DNA from: Thermaurantimonas sp046299575
GTDB taxonomy: Bacteria > Bacteroidota > Bacteroidia > Flavobacteriales > Schleiferiaceae
Direction: 5' to 3'
Assembly (NCBI RefSeq): GCF_046299575.1
Contig: NZ_JBKBHX010000007.1
Span: 62,001 to 126,000 of the forward strand
Length of the DNA stretch: 64,000 nucleotides
In this document: piece by piece, positions 45,146 to 54,281 of the stretch
Numbering within the stretch: the first letter of the stretch is position 1
Layout of the letters: each line of letters starts with the position of its first letter
Translations under genes and position numbers: made by a program
The notes under the pieces: generated by a model
Told to the model about the DNA's origin: nothing
What the model saw: only the letters and a program-made list of their open reading frames with translations
The model's database searches: none

Positions 45146-45937
45146 TCACAACACAATTTCTACCATTCGCCCTTCATATGTTCGAATGTTGAGCGCTGTG
45201 GAATTATTAAAGATGATGTATTGCCCTCTTATTGCAGTGAGTTCACCTTCTATAGAAGAGTTTTTTTCAATGTTTACAGAAGAGATATTCTCAGGTATGG
45301 CAATTTTAGGATATTCAAATCTGTATATTGTGTTATCAGATGAAAACTCATGAATTTTATCAGGATACATTTGTTTTACTTCTTCTTTTATTGATATTAA
45401 ATCTACATCAGGGTCTTTCCATGTGAGCATTTGGCGCCAGGCAGTTTTATCTGAAAACTTTTTTTTCAGTTCTACTTCCCATATTCCTGCCTGATAGCGA
45501 TTTTCAACTTGTAGCAAGGGGAGAGCTGCCACTGCACCTTGGTCGATCCATCGGGTGGTTTGTTGGATTGTGCGGGATACGCCTACTTTTAACCCACCGG
45601 AAATAGCCAGATAAACAGTATGAGGCTGAAGCTGATAGGCCTTCTCAAACTCTAAATCGCGCTCCTCGATGCCTAAATGTGCCTTGCTTAGTTCAGGCTT
45701 TAGAATCGCATCAGATGCTTGTGGAAGAGTAAAAAAACAAGATTGACAAAAATTCATTCGATACACCGAATCAACAATTTTACCGCAAAAACACTTGATT
45801 TTATGCAAGTAAGAAATTTTAATTTTTCTACCCAAAAGATCGTTAAGGAAAAATAAATCGTTTTCAGTGTTTAAATAATATCTCACTGGATTGTGCTGAT
45901 AAACAGACATTTTGTTTAAGTATCCTGTATAGTGCAT
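45146..45937 (-). CDS. DUF2797 protein
   Basis: 263 residues. It has a four-cysteine putative zinc site (CFCGK ... FCQSCF, about 49-68), followed by HTVYLAISGGLKVGVSR and TRWIDQGA, a pattern recalling GIY-YIG nuclease domains, as noted for this family. Function is undetermined. Start could be M1 (45937) or M10 (45910). Divergent from the GH3 gene. Confidence 0.8.
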   Translation of the reverse strand: MHYTGYLNKMSVYQHNPVRYYLNTENDLFFLNDLLGRKIKISYLHKIKCFCGKIVDSVYRMNFCQSCFFTLPQASDAILKPELSKAHLGIEERDLEFEKAYQLQPHTVYLAISGGLKVGVSRTIQQTTRWIDQGAVAALPLLQVENRYQAGIWEVELKKKFSDKTAWRQMLTWKDPDVDLISIKEEVKQMYPDKIHEFSSDNTIYRFEYPKIAIPENISSVNIEKNSSIEGELTAIRGQYIIFNNSTALNIRTYEGRMVEIVL

Positions 45938-45981
45938 AATGGTTGTTTACAGTATTTTTACACGGTAAAAATATTGAGCTC

Positions 45982-47502
45982 ATGCTAAAATCCATCATCA
46001 ATAATGTGCTTAAATGGAACTTGCAGGCCCGAATGGATGAATTGGATTTTTTCAGAGAGTTTCCTGAAAAAGCACAGCGAAAAATATTGCATGAGCTTAT
46101 TGATGAGGCCCGCTACACCGAATACGGTGTAAAGTACAATTTCCCAAAAATCGAATCGTACGAAGACTTTCGCAGGTATGTACCTGTTGTTCAATACGAA
46201 ACCATAGAGCCTTACATTGCTCGCATAAAGAAGGGAGAGCACAATGTGATGTGGCCCGGTGAGATATCCTACTTTGCCAAATCGTCGGGCACTACCAACG
46301 ACCGAAGCAAATACATACCCGTGAGCCAGCAAGCACTAGAAGAGTGTCATTTTAAAGCCGGACGCGACATGCTAGGCATTTACTTTAGCTTATTTCCTGA
46401 AAGCAAACTCTTTCATGGGTTGAGCCTGCGCATCGGCGGAAGTACACAGTTTATAAATGAAGCTAACGGCAGTTATTCGGGCGATTTAAGCGCCATTCTC
46501 ATTAAAAATTTTCCGGCATGGGTACAGTGGCGGTCAACGCCGAGTCAAGATATTGCCTTAATCAGCGACTGGGAAGAAAAGATTGAAAAAATCATCGACA
46601 TTACCATTCACGAAGATGTAACCAGCATGGCCGGTGTACCCTCTTGGCTGTATGTGATGGCCCAGCGAATACTGGCAAAAACGGGAGCAAAGCACCTGCA
46701 CGAAATTTGGCCAAATATGGAGCTCTACATTCACGGTGGAGTGAGCTTTACACCTTATCGCCATGCTTTTAAAAAACTCTTTCCAGGTGATTTTGTACAT
46801 TATCTTGAAACCTACAACGCTTCTGAAGGATTTTTTGGGATTCAAGACCTCAAGGAGCCTGGCAGCATGCTTCTAATGCTCGATTACGGCATTTTTTACG
46901 AGCTCATTCCATTAGATCGTTTAAACGATGAATGGGAGAGGCACATCATACCTGTATGGGAGGCTATACCAGGTGTGAATTATGCTTTAGTAATTTCGAC
47001 TAATGCTGGATTGTGGCGATACATGCCGGGCGATACAGTGATCTTCACTGAAACCAGACCCTTGCGCTTTTACATCTCTGGCCGCACAAAGCACTTTATA
47101 AATGCCTTCGGCGAAGAGTTGATGATCGAAAATGCCGAGCGCGCCATTGAGGCAGCTTGCGTTGCGACCGGAGCGGAAGTTCGCGATTTTACGGCGGGAC
47201 CTTATTATTTTGGCGAAAATACCAGTGGTGCACACGAATGGATCATTGAATTTTCCAAAGAGCCTGATGATTTCAAAAAGTTTTGCACAATGCTTGACAC
47301 TGCACTGCGCGAGGTAAACTCTGATTACGATGCAAAGCGTTTTAAAGACATGACGTTAAAATTTCCGATTATCCATCGCGCACCACAGCATTTTTTTTAT
47401 AACTGGCTGAAGTCTAAAAACAAATTGGGAGGTCAAAACAAAGTGCCAAAACTCAAAAACGACCGATCGATTTTAGACGAATTATTACCGCTTATTTCAT
47501 GA
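45982..47502 (+). CDS. GH3 auxin-responsive-promoter family protein (acyl-adenylate-forming)
   Basis: 506 residues from the ATG at 45982; the upstream TTG at 45943 is rejected because the added residues look like leader DNA. Family motifs: EARYTEYGVKYNFPKI, the phosphate-binding FAKSSGTTNDRSKYIPVS, LETYNASEGFFGIQD for AMP, and the RFYISGRTKHFINAFGEELM hinge. Plant GH3 proteins join amino acids to carboxylic acids, but the substrates of bacterial members are largely unknown. Its stop overlaps the next start (ATGA). Confidence 0.88.
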   Translation: MLKSIINNVLKWNLQARMDELDFFREFPEKAQRKILHELIDEARYTEYGVKYNFPKIESYEDFRRYVPVVQYETIEPYIARIKKGEHNVMWPGEISYFAKSSGTTNDRSKYIPVSQQALEECHFKAGRDMLGIYFSLFPESKLFHGLSLRIGGSTQFINEANGSYSGDLSAILIKNFPAWVQWRSTPSQDIALISDWEEKIEKIIDITIHEDVTSMAGVPSWLYVMAQRILAKTGAKHLHEIWPNMELYIHGGVSFTPYRHAFKKLFPGDFVHYLETYNASEGFFGIQDLKEPGSMLLMLDYGIFYELIPLDRLNDEWERHIIPVWEAIPGVNYALVISTNAGLWRYMPGDTVIFTETRPLRFYISGRTKHFINAFGEELMIENAERAIEAACVATGAEVRDFTAGPYYFGENTSGAHEWIIEFSKEPDDFKKFCTMLDTALREVNSDYDAKRFKDMTLKFPIIHRAPQHFFYNWLKSKNKLGGQNKVPKLKNDRSILDELLPLIS

Positions 47503-48329
47503 AGAAATTAATTGCAACACTGCTTTATACTGGATTTATTCTCACGGCTAAGGCCCAATTTGGGGACTTATCAACACTTGATACCGTGCTTTGGGTTGCA
47601 GACCCGACCATTAAGTCGTTTACAACCGACAATCTTGGAAATATTTACCTGATTTACGAAGAAGAAATCAAAAAAATAGTTCCTTATCCGGCTGCTAATG
47701 CGGTAAAGATTAGCTTCTCTGAGCCTCAGCTCGGCAAAGTGGCCTCTATTGATGCTTTTAATCCTATGCGAATACTGGTACGCTATCAGCCGTTTAACAA
47801 CATTATTTTTTTAGATAACAAACTCAACAAAATACAACAGTCGTTGCAACTCGAAGAGCTTGGTCTGATGGATGTGCAATTGGCAAGCATGACCACCCAA
47901 AACCGCATTTGGCTCTACGACCAGGTGCTTGATCAGATTGTGCTCTTCAATCCGCGTTTAGAAGGTATCGAATTTTCTACTCAAAACATCACACAACTCC
48001 TTGGTGTAGAAAATACGCCAGAGTACCTTCAGAGTGATGCTTCAGGTGTCTATTTGTATCTTAGAGAGGCCGGACTGATGATTTTCGACGTGTTTGGAAA
48101 CTTTGTAAAAGTATTGCCTGTAAAAAATTTGACTTCTGTGCAGATAAAGGATAAAAAACTCTATGGGTTAGAAGGCAAGAGAATTCTCATCAGTGGGCTG
48201 AATGTCAATTTCTTACGCCGTGTTGAACTTCCTTATAAAGAACCAATTAAACAGGTTCGCTTCGAAAATCAGTTTATTTTTCTTCTCTTCGAAGGGAAAG
48301 GTTTGTTGGTAGCGCTGTTTCCTGGTTAA
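47499..48329 (+). CDS. Exported protein of unknown function, propeller-like
   Basis: 276 residues with a signal peptide (TAKAQ, about 20). The mature part has repeating strand patterns (FTTDNLGNIYLIYEEEIKK, RIWLYDQVLDQIVLFNP, VYLYLREAGLMIFDVFGN), suggesting a small beta-propeller. No catalytic motif seen. It is translationally coupled (4-base overlap) to the GH3-family gene, so a shared pathway is likely although one protein is cytoplasmic and the other exported. Confidence 0.7.
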   Translation: MKKLIATLLYTGFILTAKAQFGDLSTLDTVLWVADPTIKSFTTDNLGNIYLIYEEEIKKIVPYPAANAVKISFSEPQLGKVASIDAFNPMRILVRYQPFNNIIFLDNKLNKIQQSLQLEELGLMDVQLASMTTQNRIWLYDQVLDQIVLFNPRLEGIEFSTQNITQLLGVENTPEYLQSDASGVYLYLREAGLMIFDVFGNFVKVLPVKNLTSVQIKDKKLYGLEGKRILISGLNVNFLRRVELPYKEPIKQVRFENQFIFLLFEGKGLLVALFPG

Positions 48330-48559
48330 TTTTTTTAATCTTGCACTTTTCTCTCGAAAAAATTGATTTTCATTTTCAATAAATAAGATGAAAAACCATA
48401 TTCATAAATTCAGAAAACGAATCATTTAAATGCAGTTGTTTTGGCCTGTGAATGTATGACAGTTCAGAAGTTGAGTAAATTGTGCTAATTGTTTCATCAC
48501 ATACCGTTAAGGAATGCCCAAAATTGGAGGTGTTGGAGGGTAGGGTAAAATGTGGAGGT

Positions 48560-48567
48560 TACTTTTG
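48560..48567 (+). promoter_or_regulatory. -7 promoter box for the small acidic protein
   Basis: TACTTTTG, full match, 38 bases before the ATG at 48606. A G-rich stretch (ggaggtgttggagggtaggg) lies about 12 bases upstream of the box. Confidence 0.55.
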
Positions 48568-48605
48568 TAGCATTAAAGATTTAAAACTATTTAAATTCAT
48601 TATTC

Positions 48606-48845
48606 ATGAGCATGCCTAAATTTTTAATCGCTGACAACACCGATTTTCCTGAAGATATCTTCGTAATTCACACGGAATATCCTCGCTTTATCTTAAATAT
48701 GTCAACAGATGAGCTCGAATGGCTTGATGATGTGGATCTTGGCGAAGAAGATGACATACCTGCTGAAATCATGCAACTGCTCGAACAGGCTGATAGCTTC
48801 TACGACAGAGAAATGGAGCGCTACGAAAATTTTGACGCTGAATAA
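48606..48845 (+). CDS. Small acidic conserved protein
   Basis: 79 residues, soluble, with 24 acidic and only 4 basic residues. The N-terminal half (KFLIADNTDFPEDIFVIHTEYPRFILN) looks folded; the C-terminal half is a very acidic helix (LDDVDLGEEDDIPAEIMQLLEQ). Similar small proteins occur in other Bacteroidota without a known role (from memory). It has its own promoter and a hairpin terminator, so it is probably highly expressed on its own. The start could also be the second ATG two codons later. Confidence 0.75.
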   Translation: MSMPKFLIADNTDFPEDIFVIHTEYPRFILNMSTDELEWLDDVDLGEEDDIPAEIMQLLEQADSFYDREMERYENFDAE

Positions 48846-48871
48846 AAAAATACTTTTTTCGATTTACTCTT

Positions 48872-48913
48872 AAAACCTTTTCACTGCCTACCAGTGTTAA
48901 GGTTTTGTTTTTT
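48872..48913 (+). terminator. Hairpin between the acidic protein gene and ubiE
   Basis: A 15-base arm (48872-48886) pairs with 48892-48906 at 13 of 15 positions, with a five-base loop, followed by gtttttt. It ends directly against the ATG at 48914. It is either the terminator of the upstream gene or an attenuator-like leader of ubiE. Confidence 0.7.
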
Positions 48914-49651
48914 ATGGAACTACGAGAAATGGAAGTAAAACCTTACAGCGACAAAGCAGGTAGCAAGAAGGAACAGGTGGCTGAGATGTTTGACAACATT
49001 TCGCCCAAGTACGATTTTTTAAACCACATTCTTTCGCTGGGCATTGATCGAGGTTGGCGAAAGAAGCTGCTTCGCCTGGCATCGAAGGCAAAACCTAAAA
49101 CCATACTCGATGTTGCTACTGGTACTGGTGACTTGGCTATTGCCTTGGCAGAGCTTAAGCCTAATTGCATAATTGGGGTAGATATTTCGGAAGGCATGCT
49201 CTCTTATGGGCATAAGAAGATCGAGAAAAAAGGCCTTAAAGGGCTGATTACCCTCCAAAAAGGCGATAGCGAGGCACTTGAGTTTGCAGACAACACATTC
49301 GATCTAGTAACGGTGGCCTTCGGTGTTAGGAATTTTGAACGTCTGGAAGCAGGCCTTGCAGAAATGCTTCGCGTTACAAAACCGGGAGGGAAAATCTACA
49401 TCTTAGAGTTTTCGCAGCCTCAAGGATTTCCATTTGCTCAGCTCTACAAGTTTTACTTCAAAAATATTCTTCCTTTGGTGGGTCGCTGGGTGAGTAAAGA
49501 CAGCCGAGCATACAGCTACCTGCCTGATTCGGTTGAGGTATTTCCCTATGGAGTGGCTTTTTCCAACATTCTAAAATACTTAGGATATAAAAACATTCGG
49601 CTACATCCACTTACATTTGGAGTGGCAACGATATACGAGGCTGAAAAATAA
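48914..49651 (+). CDS. ubiE: Demethylmenaquinone methyltransferase
   Basis: 245 residues from the ATG at 48914 (a second ATG at 48929 is also possible and would clear the hairpin). Motifs: VAEMFDNISPKYDFLNHILSLGIDRGWRKK, SAM site DVATGTGDLAIAL, FGVRNFERLEAGLAEM, VTKPGGKIYILEFSQP and PLTFGVATIYEAEK. It performs the last methylation of menaquinone synthesis. The upstream TTG at 48905 lies inside the hairpin and is rejected. It is followed directly by the porT-like gene with overlapping TAATG. Confidence 0.94.
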   Translation: MELREMEVKPYSDKAGSKKEQVAEMFDNISPKYDFLNHILSLGIDRGWRKKLLRLASKAKPKTILDVATGTGDLAIALAELKPNCIIGVDISEGMLSYGHKKIEKKGLKGLITLQKGDSEALEFADNTFDLVTVAFGVRNFERLEAGLAEMLRVTKPGGKIYILEFSQPQGFPFAQLYKFYFKNILPLVGRWVSKDSRAYSYLPDSVEVFPYGVAFSNILKYLGYKNIRLHPLTFGVATIYEAEK

Positions 49652-50382
49652 TGCGTTGTTTTTTGCGTTTTTCAGGGGTAATGAAACTACATAGATTAAA
49701 CGCGCTATTTGTTTTCTTGCTAGTGGGCAGTACTGCAGCTTATGGGCAGCGCATTCTGAATATGCCTACCTATACGAGCAAGCCTTACCACTTTGGATTT
49801 TACATTGGTATCAATTGGTATAACTTTCACATTCGGCACAAGCCCAATCTTGACGATTTTCCAGGGTATTATTCAACCATTACTCGCGTTGATCCGGGCT
49901 ATCATGTAGGTATCATCTCCGATCTCCGGATAGTCAATCACTTAAATCTGCGTTTTAATCCCGCTTTTGCTGCGACAGTACGCCGACTTGAAATCGATAC
50001 CTACAATCCAAATTTTTTACGCCGGCAGGTGTATGTTAAAGACGTGGAATCGTCGTTTGTAGAGCTTCCGCTCGAGCTTAAATTTTCAAGTAAGAGAATA
50101 CACAATTATTTGGTGTATGTAACCGGTGGTTTGCGCTACAACATAGACCTCGCCTCTCAGGAAAAGGTGCTCGACGACGAGTTGTTTAAAATTCGGCGAA
50201 ACGATTTTGCATATGAAGTAGGCTGTGGCATAGATATCTTTTTTGAATATTTTAAAATGTCGCCTCAGCTGAAGGCAGGTTTTGGCTTTGCTAACTTGCT
50301 GGTTAACGATGGCTCGGTATATGTAAATAATATTGACAAAATTTACACGCGGTCAGTATTGTTTTGTATCACATTTGAATAA
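49651..50382 (+). CDS. porT: PorT-family type IX secretion protein
   Basis: 243 residues. Signal peptide (LLVGSTAAYGQ, cleavage near residue 32), then an eight-strand-like barrel with the PorT pattern PYHFGFYIGINWYNFHIR, DPGYHVGIISDLRI, LNLRFNPAFA, SSFVELPLELKFSS and DFAYEVGCGIDIFFEYFKMSPQLKAGFG. PorT is an outer-membrane protein needed for T9SS export. The adjacent ubiE gene is a recurrent arrangement in the phylum. The start may be 49651 (coupled to the ubiE stop) or 49681, which gives a more usual signal peptide. Confidence 0.87.
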   Translation: MRCFLRFSGVMKLHRLNALFVFLLVGSTAAYGQRILNMPTYTSKPYHFGFYIGINWYNFHIRHKPNLDDFPGYYSTITRVDPGYHVGIISDLRIVNHLNLRFNPAFAATVRRLEIDTYNPNFLRRQVYVKDVESSFVELPLELKFSSKRIHNYLVYVTGGLRYNIDLASQEKVLDDELFKIRRNDFAYEVGCGIDIFFEYFKMSPQLKAGFGFANLLVNDGSVYVNNIDKIYTRSVLFCITFE

Positions 50383-50394
50383 GCTGACCTAAAG

Positions 50395-51963
50395 GTGATC
50401 AAAGAGATTGAAATAAAGTCGTTGCCGGCACTGGCTTACAACGATGAGTTTGTAAGATCAGAAATTTTAAAGCACCTAAAAGTTGAACCCAGCGAACTGA
50501 CCGGTTATCGGGCCTTGCGCTACTCGATCGATGCGCGAAGGCATCCAGTTCAGATCGTACAGCGAGTGCTGGTAGCCCTCGACGAACCCTTGCCAGCTGA
50601 TGAGCTAACACCCTTGATTTACAAAAATGTGCGAGATGCTCAAAAGCGTGTATTAATTGTAGGCTTTGGCCCGGCAGGCATGTTTGCTGCTCTTAGGCTC
50701 ATTGAGCTGGGCTTCAAGCCCATCGTGTTAGAGCGGGGATTCGATGTGCGAACGCGTCGTCGCGACCTAAAAGCCGTTAACAGAGATCACATCGTAAATC
50801 CTGAAAGTAACTATTGCTTCGGTGAGGGAGGTGCCGGTACCTACTCCGATGGAAAGCTCTACACGCGCTCTACAAAACGAGGAGATGTGCGTAGGATTTA
50901 TGACTTGCTAGTCCATCACGGTGCAAATCCCTTTATCCGTGTAGATGCGCATCCACATATTGGAACCAACAAATTGCCTGGTGTAGTACAGGCCATCAGA
51001 GAGCGCATTTTGGAACATGGCGGAGAGATTCACTTCGGCACTCGGGTGGTAGATTTTGTACTTCAGAGTGGTAGGGTGACCGGGGCGGTGACTCGAGATG
51101 GAGCTGTGATCGAAGGAGACGCCTTGATCTTGGCCACAGGACACTCTGCTCGAGACATTTTTGAACTGCTACACCGAAAGCAGATTTCAATCGAACTCAA
51201 ACCCTTTGCACTAGGGGTACGGGTGGAGCACCCTCAAGCGCTAATCGATCACATTCAGTATCACGGCATGGAGCGCGGAGAGCACTTGCCAGCAGCCAGC
51301 TACAAATTGGTGCATCAGGTGGCAGGTAGGGGAGTGTACAGCTTCTGCATGTGTCCGGGTGGATTCATAGTGCCAGCTGCTACGGCACAAGAAGAGATTG
51401 TAGTAAATGGTATGTCGCCAAGCAAGCGCGACAGTCGTTTTGCCAATTCGGGTATAGTGGTAGAAATACGGCCGGAGGATGTTTCTGAATTTAAAAAAGA
51501 AGGTCCGCTGGCAGCTCTGCGCTTTCAGCAGATGGTCGAACGAAGGGTGTGGGAGGCTGGTGGTAAAACGCAAGCAGCGCCTGCACAAAGGCTTATCGAC
51601 TTCCTTCACGGCAAGGTGAGCACCGTGCTTCCAGAGTGTTCATATATACCTGGACTAACGTCTGTTAATATGAATGAGGTATTACCCGAGTTTGTTAGCT
51701 ATAGGCTCAAAGAAGGCTTTAAAGCCTTTGGCCGTAAGATGAAAGGCTATTTAAACGAAGAAGCTCAAATCGTGGCAACTGAGAGCCGGACATCGTCGCC
51801 GGTGAAAATTCCAAGAAATTCCGATACACTCATGCATCCGGAGATAGGAGGCCTGTTTCCCGCCGGTGAGGGAGGTGGCTATGCAGGCGGCATCGTTTCA
51901 GCGGCTATGGATGGCGAACGCGTGGCTGAAAAAGTTGTTGAATTTTTGCAAAAACTTTCGTAA
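50395..51963 (+). CDS. FAD-dependent dehydrogenase, COG2509 type
   Basis: 522 residues with a short N-terminal domain (1-80, YRALRYSIDARRHPVQIVQRV), the dinucleotide fold VGFGPAGMFAALRLIE, CFGEGGAGTYSDGKLYTR, LATGHSARDIF, GVYSFCMCPGGFIVPA and the FAD-closing GEGGGYAGGIVSAAMDGE. The reaction is unknown; the family resembles HI0933/geranylgeranyl-reductase-like flavoproteins. The start codon is GTG. It lies 12 bases after porT. Confidence 0.88.
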   Translation: MIKEIEIKSLPALAYNDEFVRSEILKHLKVEPSELTGYRALRYSIDARRHPVQIVQRVLVALDEPLPADELTPLIYKNVRDAQKRVLIVGFGPAGMFAALRLIELGFKPIVLERGFDVRTRRRDLKAVNRDHIVNPESNYCFGEGGAGTYSDGKLYTRSTKRGDVRRIYDLLVHHGANPFIRVDAHPHIGTNKLPGVVQAIRERILEHGGEIHFGTRVVDFVLQSGRVTGAVTRDGAVIEGDALILATGHSARDIFELLHRKQISIELKPFALGVRVEHPQALIDHIQYHGMERGEHLPAASYKLVHQVAGRGVYSFCMCPGGFIVPAATAQEEIVVNGMSPSKRDSRFANSGIVVEIRPEDVSEFKKEGPLAALRFQQMVERRVWEAGGKTQAAPAQRLIDFLHGKVSTVLPECSYIPGLTSVNMNEVLPEFVSYRLKEGFKAFGRKMKGYLNEEAQIVATESRTSSPVKIPRNSDTLMHPEIGGLFPAGEGGGYAGGIVSAAMDGERVAEKVVEFLQKLS

Positions 51964-51969
51964 TTACGT

Positions 51970-52611
51970 ATGCGTGCATTGGTGATAGGCGCAACTGGAG
52001 CTGTGGGCTCTGAGGTGGTTAAAGCTTTACTGAAAGCTGATGATTGGAAACTCGTGCGCGTGTTGGCTCGTCAAAAAGCATCTATTTCCCATCCAAAACT
52101 TCAATGGCATGTGGGAGATTTGTTTTTTGACCAGTTTATTTCTAATCATTTAGAGGACATTACACACATCTTTATGTGCATCGGCACTACGCGCAAGAAA
52201 ACGCCTGATCGAGATACCTATCGCGCCATTGATTACGGAATTCCCGTGCGTACAGCCCAGCTGGCTGCAATTACCGATGTGTATCACATGCTGGTGGTAT
52301 CGGCTATTGGTTCCAATCCAAAAAGCTGGATTTTCTACTCTAAGCTAAAGGGCGAGATGGAGCGCGATGTAGCTGCCACTGCACTTCCGAGGGTTGATTT
52401 CTTTAGACCATCTACCATCATAGGTCAGCGACCTGAGCGCCGACCTGCTGAAGAGTGGGCCATTAAAATCGATGGCTGGCTGGGTGGCTTGATCCCTAAT
52501 AAATATAGAGCGGTGCGAGCCGAGCAAATCGCACGCGCTATGATTGACCGTGCTAGACTAACAGAAGAGGGGCGATATTTCATCGAAAAGGCTGAAATTT
52601 TAAAATATTGA
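51970..52611 (+). CDS. Atypical short-chain dehydrogenase (NAD(P)H-binding)
   Basis: 213 residues with the Rossmann motif GATGAVGSEVVKALL at the N-terminus, MCIGTTRKKTPDRDTYRAIDYG, VVSAIGSNPKSWIFYSKLKGEME (catalytic YxxxK-like YSKLK) and FFRPSTIIGQRPERRP. This pattern is typical of TIP30/YeeZ-like atypical SDRs. Substrate unknown. Starts 6 bases after the flavoprotein gene, so the two are co-transcribed. Confidence 0.88.
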   Translation: MRALVIGATGAVGSEVVKALLKADDWKLVRVLARQKASISHPKLQWHVGDLFFDQFISNHLEDITHIFMCIGTTRKKTPDRDTYRAIDYGIPVRTAQLAAITDVYHMLVVSAIGSNPKSWIFYSKLKGEMERDVAATALPRVDFFRPSTIIGQRPERRPAEEWAIKIDGWLGGLIPNKYRAVRAEQIARAMIDRARLTEEGRYFIEKAEILKY

Positions 52612-52799
52612 CCCTCGCGCTTCAGGTCGGTGTGTAAATATTTGATTGTGACTTTCTGAAAATTAGCATTTTAATAATAATTAAGGAACTCAGTTTTTAA
52701 TTATTGCAGCCCATTAATTTTTAAAGGGCTTTTAAAAAGCTTTTTAAAGCCTCTACATTAGCTGTTGATTTAACGGGTTGCACTTCAAACTTTTATTAC

Positions 52800-54281
52800 A
52801 TGGTAATCGCAACTTCTATTCTCTTGGTCCTTTGGGCTGGCGTTGTATTATACTTCACGGTGATATCGCGCCAGAGTACGGGCAGTATTCGCGATTATGC
52901 CCTGGGGTCGATGATATTTTCTCCGGTGTTTGTTGGGTTGAGTTTGGCCGCGGGAATGACAAGCGCGGCTACTTTTATCATTAATCCGGGATTAATCGGT
53001 TATTACGGCATCAGTGGGGTGATAAGTTATGCGATTTCTCTGCCGCTAGCAGCGCTGGTATCGCTCGTCATTCTGACCAGAAAGTTTCGACAGGCGGGTA
53101 GCTCAACCAGGGCTCTTACACTAGCACAGTGGATGGGTCATATGTATCAAAGCAGGGCAATTTCGACCTTCTTTGCCGTGATTTCGCTTTTGCTAATCAC
53201 TTTTTTAGTGCTCATAACTGTAGGACTTACCCAGGTGCTCACATCGGCATTGAAGGTGGATTATCGATTTGTTTTAATAGGCATCACATTCTTTGTGTTT
53301 GGGTACATGGCCTTTGGCGGGGCTAATACAATGGTGTATTCCAATGCCATACAGGCAGTACTAATGCTGATAGTGGCCATCACGCTTCTAGGGAGCGGAT
53401 GGAGCTATTTTTCAGAAGGTTTATCGGGCTTTTTTGCTAGGTTAAGGAGCATAGATCCTCGGCTTGTTCAGCCCACGAACCCAGATAGTCCACTGTTTCG
53501 CGATTATTTTGAGATTGTGGTGGCACAAATAATTGTAGGCGTTGCAATCATATGTCAGCCACACATCATCACTAAATCTTTGTTGCTAAAAAGTGAGGCA
53601 CATGTGAAGTCCTATTTGATCAGTGGGGTGGTGGTGCAGACACTTTTTTTCCTCGTGGTGATTGCCGGATTGTACGCCCGAATAGAATTCCCTGATCTTA
53701 CTCTTAATGGCCAGCCCATAAAGCCGGATTCGCTGATGAGCACTTTTGTGACGCATCACTTTCAGCCTATTGTGGCAGTGCTGGTGGTGTTTGGTCTGTT
53801 GGCAGCAGGTATTTCTACGATTGAGTCGCTCATTCAGTCACTCTCCACCACCATCACAGTCGATTTATTGCAACCTCTTCTCTTGCGCAAGGCCGACCAA
53901 CATCAGGTGGTACGGGTAAATCGAGTGGTAATCCTTCTGCTGGCGGTGGTGACGTTTTTCATCTCCAGGCAGCAGATCGAGCATCCCAATCTGTCGGTGG
54001 CCATGCTTGCACAAAACGGCGTGTATGCCTTTTTTGCAGCAGCCTTCTTTCCGGTGCTTATGGGCATCTTTGGCAAGCAGAAGGTACCGACTGCCGCCCT
54101 TGCTGCAGCCCTTACAGCCATTGTTGTGCATTTTAGTGTGTACTACCTTCGCCTGACGCCATACATGCAAGGCACAGTGCGCAATCCTGCAATCCCCGCA
54201 GCACTAGCCATTATAAGTGCTTTATTGGTGGGCTTGGGGGTATACAAAGCAATGAAAAGAAAGACCATATCCAAAGACTAA
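52800..54281 (+). CDS. Sodium:solute symporter (SSS family)
   Basis: 493 residues, about 13 hydrophobic helices. Features include the unwound first helix region SLAAGMTSAATFIINPGLIGYYGISG and GGANTMVYSNAIQAVLM, both typical of the SSS (SLC5) fold, and RFRQ/RKFRQAGS between helices. Imports an unknown small solute (for example amino acid, sugar or carboxylate) with sodium. An AT-rich imperfect inverted repeat (52726-52752) lies 48 bases upstream. Confidence 0.92.
   Translation: MVIATSILLVLWAGVVLYFTVISRQSTGSIRDYALGSMIFSPVFVGLSLAAGMTSAATFIINPGLIGYYGISGVISYAISLPLAALVSLVILTRKFRQAGSSTRALTLAQWMGHMYQSRAISTFFAVISLLLITFLVLITVGLTQVLTSALKVDYRFVLIGITFFVFGYMAFGGANTMVYSNAIQAVLMLIVAITLLGSGWSYFSEGLSGFFARLRSIDPRLVQPTNPDSPLFRDYFEIVVAQIIVGVAIICQPHIITKSLLLKSEAHVKSYLISGVVVQTLFFLVVIAGLYARIEFPDLTLNGQPIKPDSLMSTFVTHHFQPIVAVLVVFGLLAAGISTIESLIQSLSTTITVDLLQPLLLRKADQHQVVRVNRVVILLLAVVTFFISRQQIEHPNLSVAMLAQNGVYAFFAAAFFPVLMGIFGKQKVPTAALAAALTAIVVHFSVYYLRLTPYMQGTVRNPAIPAALAIISALLVGLGVYKAMKRKTISKD

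Noticed and set aside
48520..48560. G-rich tract as a possible quadruplex element
   Set aside because: Only two- and three-base G runs with uneven spacing; not enough to call a structure.
51241..51609. 122-codon minus frame opposite the flavoprotein
   Set aside because: Antisense shadow; Cys/His-rich composition is a by-product of the opposite coding strand.
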